This document shows positions 1-12,500 of a stretch of DNA of 64,000 bases, one piece after another. Source of the DNA: Neocallimastix lanati (nom. inval.) (taxonomy: Eukaryota > Neocallimastigomycota > Neocallimastigomycetes > Neocallimastigales > Neocallimastigaceae); contig JACVTC010000179.1 of NCBI GenBank assembly GCA_016946835.1, positions 1-64,000 of the forward strand, in the 5' to 3' direction. A program made the translations under genes and the position numbers. Numbering within the stretch: position 1 is the stretch's first letter; the number at the start of each line of letters is the position of its first letter. The notes under the pieces are model-generated. The model saw only the letters and a list, made by a program, of their open reading frames with translations, did not search any database and had not been told where the DNA came from.

Positions 1-3000
1 GTAAAGTAATCAACAGTTACTATAATATATTGATTATTATTTCTTGTTTTTGGTAACGGTCCTATAATATCTAATCCTAAATGCACAAAGGGACCCTCCA
101 CTTTAGTTGGATGGTTTTCGGTTGGTTCTGGATATGGTTGAGGACGATTTAATTGGCATTTTTCACAATTACTAACAATTCTTTTGATATCTTTAATCAT
201 ATGATTCCAATAAAGTTTTTCTTAAGTCTTTGATATGTTTTGTAATATCCTTCGTGGCCAATATTATGAGCTTCTAAAATTAATTTAAACCTTTCATTTT
301 CGTCCGTTATTAATTTTCTATAATTTCCATTGTCGATAAAGTAATCTTCACCATCAATAACAGTAAACTTTTCATTAATAAATTCCTTTATAACTTTAGA
401 TAATAATTCTTCATTATTTCCATCAGTAATTTTTGTTAATAATATCTTTCTCTCTTCCTTACTTTTCATTCTTGAAAGAGCATCAGCTAACACATTCTTT
501 TTGCCTGATTCATATTTTATATTAATTCCAAGCATACTAGCGGTTAGACACCATCTTGTTTGCCTTGCATTCAAAGGTTCTTTATTCTTAAATAAACCAA
601 CTAATGGTTTATGATCTGTGTAAATAGTTGTAGGTAGTGGATTTCCTTCAATATAAGATTTAAATTTAGTCATACAGTAAAACAAAGCGGTTCCTTCCAA
701 ATCGGTAATACCATAATTCTTTTCAGCTTTCTTTAAACTTCTACTTATAAAGTGTATTGGATGCTCCTTACCGGTTTCTTCTTCTTTTTGTAAAAGAACT
801 CCACCAATTCCATTATACGAAGCATCAGTTCTAATGATAAAAGGTTTGTCAAATGACGGAAATTTTAGAATAGGTGCATTGATTAATTTTTCTTTTAGGA
901 GTTCAAAGCTTTCTTGTTGTTCTTTATTCCATTCATATTTAGTATTCTTTTTCAATAATTTACATAAAGGTGAGGTAATTTGAGCATATTTAGGAATAAA
1001 GTCACGATAATATCCTACTGCTCCTAGAAATGATCTTAATTCATGAATTGATGAAGGGGCTTCCCACTTCTTAATAGCTGTTATTTTACTTTCCATGGGA
1101 CTTAATCCTTTAGTAGTAAGTTTGTGACCTAATACATCAACTTCAGTTTGAAGAAAATGGCACTTTTCAATATTAATTTTTAACTTGTTTTCTTTAAATA
1201 CTTCTAATACTTGTTTAATATGAATTAAATGTTCTTCGATACTTTTTGAATAGATCAAAACATCATCAATAAATACGTAAACAAATTCACCAATAAAAGG
1301 GAATAAAATTTTATTCATTTCTCTTTGGAAGGTTGAGGGAGCTCCAGTAAGTCCAAAAGGCATAACCTTAAATTGATAATTTCCAAACTTAGTAGTGAAA
1401 GTGGTTACTTCAACGCTTTCTTCATCCATTAAGATTTGGTGAAAACCAGAAAATAAATCAAGAGTTGTAAATATTTTAGCTCCTCCGAGACTATCAAAAA
1501 TTTCATCTATATATGGAACTGAATAAGAATCTTTTTCTGTCATATCATTGACTTTTCGGTAGTCAATGCACAAGCGCCACTTTCCATTGTGTTTTAGAAT
1601 AAGTACTACTGGAGATGACCATTCTGAACAGGATGGTTCTATCAATCCTTTCTTAATAAGTTTTGTAAGTTCTTCTTTTAAGATATCTGATTTTAATTTA
1701 GTTAACCTATAACTTCTTAATTTTACTGGCTTTGAATTTGCTTTTAAACGGATCTTATGTGGTGAAAGTTTAGAAGGAGTTAGTTCTTCTGTTGAAGTGG
1801 CAACTATGTCAATCATTTCTTTGAGAATTTTAATAATTTGTTCTTTATAATCTTTATTTAAGGTACTTAAAAATTCATCACTCTCAATAAATTCCATTGG
1901 AGTTAATTCCTTTATAATTTCCTTTTCATTATTCGTTTCTTTAACTTTTCTAATAGTGCAAATTATACTTTCTTCATCATAATATTGATTATTTATTTTA
2001 GCTATTTCTTCGTATTCACTTTCTGACAAAAGTTTACATAAACTGTTTAAGGTCGGATGAATAAATAAACAATGATCGATTTGAGTTTTAAAGTTTATTA
2101 ACATATCATAAAAAGAGTCTTCTTTCTCAATAATTCTAAAGTCCGCATTAAATTCATAATTATTAATTTTTACTGGTAATCGAACAATAATTCCTTCCGA
2201 GTATTCTTCATCTTGTGTTGCTAGTTGGATTCTTCCACGACTTTTTCCAACTGTTTCATATTCACCAGGTAATTTATCAAAATACTGCTTAGTAACGATG
2301 CTTAGGTTACTACAAGAATCAATTAAAAGTTTTCCTAGTACTCCGTCAACACTTGCATCAACCATTGCTAAGTCTTCTTCGGCTACTTCATTACTTTTAC
2401 TTATGTAGCTATGATCATAGTTATTTACTAATAAAGTTCGTGCTATTACATTGTCTACAGTTCCAATTATTTTAGATTTTTCTAACTTTAAACCTTGAGT
2501 TAGTTGTGAACGAATTTTCGGACATGCATTCAAGAGTTGACCTATCGTAATACTGGATTTAAGATTATTTAAATCATCCATAATATTGTAAGGTTCTTTA
2601 TTATTCATCATTTTAATATTCCTCTTTACTAACTGAGTATTTCCATTATTAGTTTCTTTAGTTTTTGTTGAAATTAATTTTTCCAAAGTATTAGTTTTAT
2701 TTTGTTGATTATCTTTATTCATTTCTAGATCTTCTATTTCATTATCGATTACAAGTATATCTTCAGATTCAACTTTTTCCTTTCCTTTTGATGAATAATT
2801 GTTGTTTTCTTCTTTACTTTCTCTTACTCTTGTCATATTTCTTAATTCCTTTTCTTTTTGTTTTTCTTTGTTAATATTTGGTTGAGTTAAAATTGATGGA
2901 AGTATTTGATTTTTATAAGCTTTATTTGGTTTATTATGTAGCTCATTTTCTTTCTTCTTTCTTAAAGCAGGAGTTGCGAAAGGACGTGGATTATCTTTTA

Positions 3001-3058
3001 AACTTTTATGTACTTTCTTGGAATTACTTTCTTCTTTTTCGCTGTTATTATCATTCAT
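1..3058 (-). pseudogene. pol region of element A: protease, RT, RNase H, integrase (part)
   Basis: Reading on the minus strand there is a Lys/Asn-rich N-terminal stretch, a retropepsin-like region with LLIDSCSNL, a reverse transcriptase with the catalytic box YVFIDDVLIYS, an RNase H region with RTDASYNGIGGVL and YTDHKPL, and then integrase zinc-binding and early catalytic-core sequence (HNIGHEGYYKTYQRL, then GLDIIGPL near the window edge). The domain order is Ty3/gypsy. The copy appears broken about once and is cut by the window edge. Related pol genes sit in elements B and D, but this one is closest to the protease region of element C. Confidence 0.88.
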
Positions 3059-3240
3059 TTTTCTTTTTATAGCATTTATAATGATATCATCCTCACTATC
3101 AGGTGTGTCACTAAAATCAAATTCTTCAGATTCTTCATTAAAGGAATTATTATCAATTGGAGTATTCTTAGTAAAAGTATTATTTTGTAAATTATTTAAT
3201 GAAGCTATTGTTTTGTCATTGGGAGTGCTTCTGCTCCCAT

Positions 3241-4218
3241 TTAGAAGTTTAAAGACTTTTTGGAATATATTTCTTTTTTATTTTTTTCCATAATCTTATT
3301 TAATTGAGGGCAATAGTATGAGTAATGACCTTCTTCCTTACAGAAGAAGCAAGTTTTAATAGATAAATTTCTCATTTTCTGGGTTGATTCTTCTATAATA
3401 TCTTGAGGTTTCGGTTTATTATTTGTTTGACTTGTTTGGAAAGTTTCGTTTCTTCTTTTAGGATAAAGTCTTGAAGTAGTACTGTTTTGATTATTTTGAT
3501 TATGCTGGGAATTATTAACATTATAGGTATTAATATTATTGTTCCTTACAGAAAGTCTATCTACTTTCTCGGCAATTTTGAAAGCTTTCTCCATACTTAT
3601 ATCATCTTTAAGGGATAATTTCTTCCAAGCTTCATAATTATTTTGAATAGAATCAATATAATCTAGTACACCGATGCGCTTTCTTCTCTTTTTATCAAGT
3701 TTAGTGTACAAAGTTCTATATCTTACATTAAAGTCTTTAATCTTTTCGTTTCTTTTAATTCGCATTGCACGAAGTTCTTTAAGAAGTAAATTTTGGTCTT
3801 CTTTAATACCGTAAAAATTTTCAAGACTTGAAATGATTTTTCCAAGAGAAGGAAATTTAATATCATCATCAACATTTTCTTCTTCATCATCTTCTTCTTC
3901 TTCATCTGATGAATCATCACTTTCATCATCACTATCTTCTCCCAAATCTTCAATAACGCGTTGTACTTCACCAGAGCTGGTAAGTAAACAAGCATTAAAT
4001 ATTGTTTCTGGATCTGTAATACCTTGTATCTTGATCCAAAGTTTTAATTCAGTAGCCCAGGACTTAATATCTAAATTGTCCTTGCTAAGTTTCACAATAT
4101 CTCTTAATTCTTTTTTCAATTCTTTAAAGCTCAAAGTTGTTTCCTTGGACATTTTGTTTAAATATTTCTTGTTGTATATTAATGAGGTGATTAAATAAGA
4201 ATAAATTTGGAAATACAA
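3241..4218 (-). CDS. Gag of Ty3/gypsy element A
   Basis: A 325-residue Gag-like protein: alpha-helical capsid-type region, an Asp/Glu/Ser-rich acidic stretch (about residues 95-120), an Asn/Gln-rich linker, and one C-terminal CCHC zinc knuckle (CFFCKEEGHYSYYC) that would bind the element RNA. It lies directly upstream of pol on the same strand, as in the other gypsy elements here. The first Met of the frame at 4218 is used; another Met occurs at MSKETT about 22 residues on, and this second one matches the start of Gag-like homology better. Confidence 0.85.
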   Translation of the reverse strand: MYFQIYSYLITSLIYNKKYLNKMSKETTLSFKELKKELRDIVKLSKDNLDIKSWATELKLWIKIQGITDPETIFNACLLTSSGEVQRVIEDLGEDSDDESDDSSDEEEEDDEEENVDDDIKFPSLGKIISSLENFYGIKEDQNLLLKELRAMRIKRNEKIKDFNVRYRTLYTKLDKKRRKRIGVLDYIDSIQNNYEAWKKLSLKDDISMEKAFKIAEKVDRLSVRNNNINTYNVNNSQHNQNNQNSTTSRLYPKRRNETFQTSQTNNKPKPQDIIEESTQKMRNLSIKTCFFCKEEGHYSYYCPQLNKIMEKNKKEIYSKKSLNF

Positions 4219-5581
4219 CTTTAAAAATATAATTTAATAGGTAATTTAATATCGAATCAATTTTTTTAAAACAATATATTTTAGTAACTTTTGAAAATAA
4301 TAATTTTATTTGCTTTCTTTAGTAGATATAAGCTCGAAATCTTTATCGACAACTTAGTAGAAATTATAAAGCACGAGGTTCTTTTCGACTACTTTATTAA
4401 GAATAATTTTTAAGTTCGAAATCTTTATCGACAACTCAATAGAATAATTTTTAAGTTCGAAATCTTTATCGACAACTCAATAGAATAATTTTAAGTTCGA
4501 AATCTTTATCGACAACTTAATAGAATAATTTTAAGTTCGAAATCTTTATCGACAACTTAATAGAATAATTTTTCAAGCTCGAAATCTTTATCGACCACTT
4601 GAATTTTGTAATTTAGTATATTTGTAGTAATAAATTTAGAAGCAAAGTTTTATTTATTATTTTCACCTTTCAAAAATTTTTCTTTTTAAACGATAAATAT
4701 TGTTTTGTTATAGCTAATAAAATTATTAATTAATTATAATTATTAAATACAAAAAATAATCTTTATTGTCGTACAATCTGATAGTACACACTGTCTGACG
4801 TGCAGCTTACCTAATGGTGTCATGCCACGCGTGTGCCACGATTACTATATTCAATATAAAATATAGCAGTTCAGAGCCCACTAGCCCAATTACTATGTAG
4901 GATAAACTTAATCCGATAATCTATGTACGGAATAAAAAAAATTTTAAAAGTATTCAATAATATTTTTATTAACTAACACAATATTTTCAAAGTAAATTAA
5001 GATTCTTTTACAGGAATTATTAAACAAATAAAGTATCAGTAATAAAAAAAAAATAAAAAAAATTTAAATGGCGAAGTTAGCCAAAGTCTGATACTTTATA
5101 TAATAAAGTGCCTTATAACTAGCACAAAGAAAAGTAAAAAAAATATATATAAAAAAAACAATCTTACGCCTTCGGTGACGTAAGCTCCTTATTCGCCAGT
5201 GCTTGGAAAGTACCCGCACCTTCGTGTGTTGAAACGTTGAAGGCTGAACTATTATTACCGGGTCGGTAACCAAATACCTTCGTCTACTTTCCAATTAATC
5301 TCCAAATTAACTACTATTCAATAACCTACTATGAATAGAGTTAATTTGTTGCTATCTGAGAATACACTGTGTATGAGCTCTATCCGCTCCTTGTTATAAT
5401 TTTACAAAATTTGTTTTTTTAGAATCTTAATTTTACTTATTTAAAAAAAATTTTTTTATATATATATCAAACAAGCGCCATAGGTTAATCAAAGGATTAA
5501 CGACTTACTTGTTTATCAATATAAAATAAAAAAAATTAAAAAAAAAAAATCTATGTTATTTACTATTATTTCTATTTAATT
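4219..5581 (-). other. Long 5' leader of element A
   Basis: About 1.36 kb between the primer-binding site and gag without a convincing gene. It contains a tandem repeat (4321-4612) and two stretches much richer in G+C than the surroundings, about 4765-4930 and 5160-5400, with short inverted repeats such as CTTACG/CGTAAG around 5163-5184. A 76-codon open stretch at 5064-5294 begins with TTG rather than ATG and is not called. RNA structure for packaging or translation is a guess. Confidence 0.6.
4321..4612. repeat. Tandem repeat, ~40-55 bp unit, about six copies
   Basis: The unit contains TCGAAATCTTTATCGACAAC followed by a variable AT spacer with TAATAGAATAATTT. It recurs about six times; the inner copies are nearly identical, the outer ones diverge. 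It lies in the leader of element A, upstream of gag. Confidence 0.85.
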
Positions 5582-5598
5582 CCCCGATATCTCCACCA
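5582..5598 (-). other. Primer-binding site of element A
   Basis: On the minus strand the sequence reads TGGTGGAGATATCGGGG, i.e. TGG (pairing with the tRNA CCA end) followed by a stretch shared with the site of element C (TGGTGGAGATATCGGC). This marks the 3' border of the 5' LTR, which should start a few bases above 5598. Confidence 0.75.
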
Positions 5599-5604
5599 TA
5601 TAAA

Positions 5605-5902
5605 TGTTAAGGTTTTAGAGAATTAAATAAAAATAAAGTAAGGAAACACAAATTTTATTCATTTATTTATTATTTTTATTTATTTTATTAATTTTACTTG
5701 ATGATATTTAAAAATTAGTAGCAAAATTTACAACTATTTATACTTTTTTCAAGGCATAAAAGTTGTTCTTGCCACTAAATTACATTTTATTTATTTTTTT
5801 TTTTTTTATAAAAACTATTAAATTTAAATTGAATTTTATAATTAGTTATATAAAATTTAATTATAACAATATAAATAAAATACATTTATAATATTAATAA
5901 AA

Positions 5903-5947
<45 letters not shown>

Positions 5948-6449
5948 TTATTTATTTAAAAATATCTAAAATATTACTAATAAGAATTTATTTAATTGGC
6001 TATAATTTTTATTACAATCTGTTAAAATATTCAAATAAAAATAAAAATACTATTCTAATATAAAGGTTTTTAATAAAATAAAATATTTTTCAATATAAAA
6101 TAAAACATTTCGATATAAAATTTTATAATAAAAAGTTAAAATATAATATATAAATTTTTAATTATCAATATATAAAAATATTATTAATATAAATTTTCAT
6201 TATTAATATAAAAAAAAAATAAGATTTATTATTAATATTGCTAATATAAGTTTTAAATATATAAAAATATTACTTTTAATATAAGATTTAATATAAAAAT
6301 CTAAAGTTTAATATAATTTTTGATTTAATTTTTGATCTTTGGATTTAAAAATTTATTAAAGTACAAAAATAATAATGTACACATAATGTATTAGAAATAA
6401 ATCGTAGATTTAATTAAGAATGCATTATTTAGTACATTCTTATCATCAC
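5605..6449. other. AT-rich stretch, presumed 5' LTR of element A and flank
   Basis: No gene. By position it should hold the 5' LTR of element A, but without the partner LTR its outer end cannot be set. It contains a poly-T run of about 37 at 5907-5945. Element B is inserted at its right end, so the same pre-insertion sequence continues at 15596. Confidence 0.5.
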
Positions 6450-7065
6450 TGATGCATGTCCAGTAAAAATAATAGAAAATAATAGAAAAATTATTTAGAA
6501 AAATTATTAATATAAATATTTATTAAAAATTAATTTTATATAATGAATCTTAAAATATATTATTAATATATTATTAAAGATAATTTATTATTATTAATTA
6601 TTAAAATATTAAATTAAATAATAATATTAAAAATATTAAAAGAATTGTTGATAATATAGTAAAATTAGTTATATTAATTATAACGGAGATTGAATGTTTA
6701 ATTAAATTGATGTTAATATTAAAATAATTTTTAAATAATGTTAAACAAGATGAATTAATAGTTATAAGTAAAAAGTTATGGATATTTATATTTATTAATT
6801 AATTTTAGTGTTTCGATAAATAAAATTTATAAAATTAGTAAAAAATATAATTATGAAAATAATTTATAAATAAATATTTTCTTTTTTTTTAAGGAATAAT
6901 AATAAAACATGTATTTTTTTTTATGATAAAATATAATAAATAAAATAATAAAAGATAAATAAATAAAAAGTAAATATAATTATTGTAATATAATATTCTT
7001 GGAGTAATTCCCTTTTGCACAAACGCCCAACTAACATATACGGTATTTAATAAAATATCGTATCA
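6450..7065 (+). repeat. 5' LTR of element B
   Basis: 616 bp, begins TGATGCATGTCCAG and ends ATATCGTATCA. It matches the 3' LTR base for base by eye. Confidence 0.95.
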
Positions 7066-7069
7066 AAAA

Positions 7070-7086
7070 TGGTGGAGAATCCGGGC
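7070..7086 (+). other. Primer-binding site of element B
   Basis: TGGTGGAGAATCCGGGC starts four bases after the LTR end. It would pair with a tRNA ending GATTCTCCACCA. The matching tRNA gene is not in the window; it is not the tRNA-Leu at 57546. Confidence 0.8.
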
Positions 7087-7215
7087 GTGCAAACCAAGAA
7101 TATTATGAAATTTATATTTATATTGATATTTACTTTTTAAAAAATAAAGACAATTAAATAATTAATATTAAATTAAAATTAAATAATTAATTTTTTTATA
7201 ATAGTAATATATAAA

Positions 7216-7247
<32 letters not shown>

Positions 7248-7878
7248 AACACCTAAAATTATTATGATTATTATTAAATAATAATTAAAGGTAACTGGGA
7301 GTTCGAACCAGAATAAAAACGAATAAGTCTTTAATTATTATTATTAGTATAGTTAATTTTTTTTATTATCATCTTTATTAGTAATTAAAGACAACTGGGA
7401 ATTCGGACCAGTATAAAAACGAATAAACCTTTAATTAAGAAATGATATTATAATAAAAAGTAGTAATAGTTTAGTATAAAAATTAATATTAAATAATATT
7501 TTATTAATAGTATATGTGATAATATTTAGAAAAAAAAAAAAAATAATAGATAATATTTTAATAATAATAATAAATAATATTTTAGTAATGGTGAATTAAG
7601 TAATAATTAATAATAATAAATGATATTTTAGTAATAGTGAATTAAGTAATAATTAATAATAATAAATAATATTTTAGTAATAGTAATATTTTAGTAATAG
7701 TGTATAAAATAAGAATTAATAATAATAATAATAATAATTAAATGATATTTTAGTAATAGTGAATTAAGTAATAATTAATAATAATAAATAATATTTTAGT
7801 AATAGTGAATTAATAATTAATAATAATAAATAATATTTTAATAATAGTAATATTTTAGTAATAGTATATAAAATAAGA

Positions 7879-7928
<50 letters not shown>

Positions 7929-8014
7929 TAATAATAACAATAATAAAAATAATATTATTATACTCGTAAAAGTATATAAGAATATAATTTCAAATTAAAA
8001 TAATAATTAGATAA
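7087..8014 (+). other. Leader of element B with tandem repeats
   Basis: Untranslated leader. It holds two copies of a ~110-bp unit containing AACTGGGA-TTCG-ACCAG-ATAAAAACGAATAA (7280-7335 and 7385-7435), then an array of about six units of TAATATTTTAGTAATAGTG plus AATTAATAATAATAA (about 7560-7890), ending in a TAA/TAACAA microsatellite just before gag. Confidence 0.8.
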
Positions 8015-9319
8015 ATGGCGGACGCTTCGAAAATTAGAAGAGACTTACCATACTTAGCAAATTATGGTAAGGACATAGATTCTTGGATAGAAGATTTCAA
8101 AAATGTTATGGAAATTTACAACATCGAGGAACCAAACAGAATTTTTATTTGGGTAAAGAACGCAGTAGAGGCTGACATTAAAAACCTTTTAAAATCTTTA
8201 TGTACTACAAGAAATAATGTTAAAAGGTTTCCCTCATATAAAGAAATCCAGAGAGCCATTGAAGATTATTTAGAAATTACTCAAAATGATAAGTGTTCAA
8301 TTTTAAAGGCCTTAAAAATAAAAAGAAATGAAACAATTAAAGGATTTAATTATAATTATTTAACTCTTTATCATCAACTTGACTTGGAATATAAAAAATT
8401 AATATGTGTCGATGATTATTTAAATGCTATACATGATAGGGTATATGTACATTCTCAAGTAATTTTGGCCAACTGTAAAACATTAACAGAAGCGTTCGAA
8501 GTAGCAGAACGTGCAGAAAAAGCTGAAGTACGAACTATAACAAACAAAAATTCTCAGAATGTTATGGTATATCAAAACAACATAAATAAAAATAATAACA
8601 ATTTATTAAATCATCCAATTTATAGGAGCTTAAGAGAACATGGAAATAATTTAGATAATTCATATCAAGCGTCATCATATGTTATGGGTTATATAAATGA
8701 AAACTCCACCAATAATAGAATGTTTACACCAGGTAGATATAGTAACAATAAAAATAAAAGTTTTAATAATAATAATAATTATTATCACGGAGTAGAACAA
8801 ATTCAACAAAATAATACTTATGATACAAGAAGATTCTATAATAACTACGAACCAAAAGCTAGAAAATCAGTTATGTGTTACTCATGTAAACAAGTAGGAC
8901 ATAAAGCTTATGAATGTCCTAATAATAAAAATAATGGTAGTAATAGAAATAATAATCTTTATAATATGAATAATAATGATATGGGTAATAATTATAATAA
9001 TAATTTTGATTATAATAATAATAGTAATAAATATAACAATTATTATAATAATAGTAATAAAAATGGCTACAATAATTCTTTTAATGGTAGTAATTATTAC
9101 TTTAATAAAAATAATAAATTTACTGGAAATAATATTGCTAATAGAAATAATCATAATTTTAATGAGAATAATATTCCCACTGGAAATAATAATTTTAATA
9201 GAAATTCTAATGGAATAAATCAGGATATTAATACTACTAGTTCAAATATTAATAGTAATTTCAAAGCTAATGTAAATAATAATAATAATAATGGAGATAG
9301 CTTTAATAATTTAAACTAA
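8015..9319 (+). CDS. Gag of element B, Asn-rich
   Basis: 434 residues starting MADASKIRRDLPYLANYG. About residues 1-180 form a helical capsid-like region resembling the Gag of elements A and C (shared pattern KIKRNETIKGFN). A CCHC zinc knuckle, CYSCKQVGHKAYEC, lies at about 288-301, and the last 130 residues are almost entirely Asn with Tyr, Phe and Ser. It would assemble the particle and package RNA. The Asn tail is encoded by AAT-repeat-like DNA and resembles a prion-like disordered tail; its role is unknown. Confidence 0.92.
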   Translation: MADASKIRRDLPYLANYGKDIDSWIEDFKNVMEIYNIEEPNRIFIWVKNAVEADIKNLLKSLCTTRNNVKRFPSYKEIQRAIEDYLEITQNDKCSILKALKIKRNETIKGFNYNYLTLYHQLDLEYKKLICVDDYLNAIHDRVYVHSQVILANCKTLTEAFEVAERAEKAEVRTITNKNSQNVMVYQNNINKNNNNLLNHPIYRSLREHGNNLDNSYQASSYVMGYINENSTNNRMFTPGRYSNNKNKSFNNNNNYYHGVEQIQQNNTYDTRRFYNNYEPKARKSVMCYSCKQVGHKAYECPNNKNNGSNRNNNLYNMNNNDMGNNYNNNFDYNNNSNKYNNYYNNSNKNGYNNSFNGSNYYFNKNNKFTGNNIANRNNHNFNENNIPTGNNNFNRNSNGINQDINTTSSNINSNFKANVNNNNNNGDSFNNLN

Positions 9320-9438
9320 ATAATGGGAGAAGGACAACTCCCGTTAACCAAACCAAACTTCAAACTTATAATAAAAATAATAGTATTAATGAAGAATATG
9401 TAAATTTAACATACTCTCCCAAGTTAAATAATAATACT

Positions 9439-9481
9439 ATGAAAATAAAAAATAATTATAATAATACTAATGATAATAATT

Positions 9482-9512
<31 letters not shown>

Positions 9513-12500
9513 ACATAATAATAATAATAATAATAATAATTCATATAATGCTAGTGCAACTTCAAATAATGATGTAATAAATAATGGATATCCTTATAAT
9601 GATAATTCACATAATTATGATATAAACAATAATTATTTAAATAAGAATAATAAAATAAATTATACAAACAGTTTATTTGATGATAATCATACAAGTATTG
9701 ATAATATTTATTCCAATAATAATAATAATAATAACTTAAATAATATAGAATATCTTAGTAAGAATACTAGTAACGGTTATAAATTAAATAATAGTAATCA
9801 TAACAACATCTATGAAAATGACACTATTAATAAACAAGTTAACAATGATGTTAATATAAATAATACTTATAAAAATAATAATGATGATCAAAGTAACAAT
9901 GAAATTGATTTAAATAGAATTTCTATAAATGATAATGAAAAGAAAATTAATAATGAACCTAATTCAAATAATATTTATAATAATTTTGATAATTACCATA
10001 ATGAGGAAATTATCGCTGTTGCCCAAAAGAAAGGTAAAAATAATTCAATAAAAATCTCCCCATATACCAAAGAAATAAAGAAAAAGCTTATAGATAATCC
10101 AGTTCCAATTATTACAAATGCTATGAAGAAAAATACTATTATGAAAGGAAAATTAAACGTTAATAAATTAGCAACTACAGGAACACCTGATATGATAATA
10201 GATGAGGGAGGAACGAATGTCAAACTATCAACAGAAAAAGAAGAAGGTAAAGAATTTAAAGAAAATAAAGATCATAAAAATGTTACTTTCAATGAATCTA
10301 TTGAAATTTTTGAGGATTCACAACCACCAACTAATCAAACAATAACTAATAATAATACAAATAAATTAGAATATTTGGATCTTTCTTATATCAATCAACC
10401 AAATATTAGAAATGTAAAAAAAGCGAATAAATTGAATAAAATAAATGAAATACTGAGCAGTAACAAAGATGATATACCCATCAATGTTAAAAGTTATTCC
10501 AAGCCAGAGAAACACATAAAAATGATGGAAGATTTTAATGAATTTAAAATTAAGGACTTTATCAAGGAAGTAGCATCAACCGAAGTCATAACGAAGTTAG
10601 TATATTTGTTAGACCTGTTTCCAAAGTTCAGGTCAGAATTTACAAAAGCATTAAAATTAACCGAAGGAAAAGAGAAAATAAAGAAAAATTTGAATACATC
10701 TTTAATAAATGTAATGACAATTATAAGCCAACATAAAGTGATTAAAGTTAAAGGCACTGTGGATAAGAAACCAGCTGAAATTTTCTTGGACTCGTGTGCT
10801 AGCGTTAATTTGATTACCACTACGGCTTTAAAAAAATTTAAAATTAATAAAAATCCTATTGGGAGAATATCCGAAAAAATTTTTCAGGTATATTCCAACA
10901 ATTCAACTTGTTCAGATATTTATGAACTAAAAATATCTATTGGAAATTACACTTTTATCGATTACTTTAGGAAAATTGATAAGGATGATATCTTTGATAT
11001 ATTAATAGGTATTGACACACTTAAACGAAATAGATTTGATATAAATTTAGTTAATGATACCTTATATCATATTGATGAAAATAATAATCCTATAGAATTA
11101 GCTTCTTTATTTTATGATGTTAGCTTGAGTCCTTCTGAAAGTACAAATAGAATTAATGACGAAGAAAATAATATGAATAAGGAGAATAATATAAATAATA
11201 ATTCTTCTGAAGAGAATGATGAGGATTCTGAAACTAGTTGGAGTGACAATGATAATAATAATGATAATAATAATATACTTTTTACATATGCTAAATCAGA
11301 GTTACCTAATATTAACATAAATAATTTTAATGTAAAATTACCTTTCTTTAATAGTGTCGACATCGATAAAGAAAATAATATCAAAATAAAAACGAATAAT
11401 AATACGAATGATGATAAAATTGACAATTATAAAATAAATGATCATAAAATTAATTCTAAAGTTACAAACAATATAAATCCCATACTACATTCTAAACTTC
11501 CATCAAAAATCGATTCTGATCAAAACGGCAATAACAAATTAAATAGTAATTATAAATTAGTAGATAGAAATATTGAAAGGAAAGAATATAAGAATAAAAC
11601 GGTTGATATTACAACACAATTGATTCCATCTCTTTTATTAATAACTAATGAAGTACTACATAACGAAAACGAGGTTTGCACAGACGACACAATATCTAAA
11701 CTGGAAATGATTCACTCTATTGTAAAAAAATTACCAGAAAATTTGAAAGCTGATGTAGAAAAATTATTTTTAAATTATATTAGTGTTCTTGCACTGAAAA
11801 CTGACGATTTGGGTTCGTCAAAGCTATATCCTCATAGAATTAATTTAATACCAGGAACAACACCTATTAAACAGAGGGCCTACCGTATTTCAAAAGTGCA
11901 AGCTGATGCACTTAAAAAGGAATTAATTAAACTTATAAATAATAACTTAATTGTCCCTTCTAGTTCTCCTTGGTCTTCTCCTGTAGTACTGGTACCGAAA
12001 AAGAATGGTCAAGTGAGAATGTGTGTTGACTACAGGAAGATTAATAATTGTACATTAAAGGACGCTTATGCACTTCCTTTAATAGATGATATACTTTACT
12101 ATGTTAGCGGTGATATTTCTATTTTGTCTACTATTGATCTCTTCTCAGGGTACCATCAGATTCCTATGCATTCTGATGATAAAGATATCACTTGCTTTAC
12201 GACCATTTACGGAAACTTTAATTTTGAAGTTATGCCTTTTGGACTATGCAACGCTCCCGCTACTTTTCAAAGGGAGATGAACAGAATATTTTTTGATTTA
12301 ATCGGAGTATGTGTTTTTATTTACATAGATGACTTAGTTATTTATTCTCCTTCATTAGATCAACACATCAAAGACCTAGAAAAAGTATTCCTCATTCTTG
12401 CTAATAATGGATTAAAAGTGAATTTTGAAAAATGTGATTTCTTTAAAGAAGAAGTTGAGCTCCTTGGTCATACTCTTTCTACTAAGGGTATAAAACCTAT

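Larger units (their letters stand above)
1..5604 (-). mobile_element. Ty3/gypsy LTR retrotransposon A, partial (window edge)
   Basis: Minus-strand element with, in transcription order, a presumed 5' LTR above about 5605, a primer-binding site, a long leader, gag and pol. It runs off the left edge inside integrase, so the 3' LTR is not in the window and neither LTR pairing nor age can be judged. Pol order (protease, RT, RNase H, integrase) is that of Ty3/gypsy. Its protein is clearly related to that of element C (26883-31468): both share the region before the protease and the residues around it. The visible part looks interrupted about once, so this is treated as a fossil copy. Confidence 0.9.

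Noticed and set aside
5064-5294. 76-codon Arg-rich ORF in the leader of element A
   Set aside because: It starts with TTG, has no homology and lies in a transposon leader; more likely structured RNA.
7070-7086. tRNA-Leu at 57546 as the primer for elements A-C
   Set aside because: Its 3' end (TTCCGGCA) is not complementary to the TGGTGGAGA-type sites.
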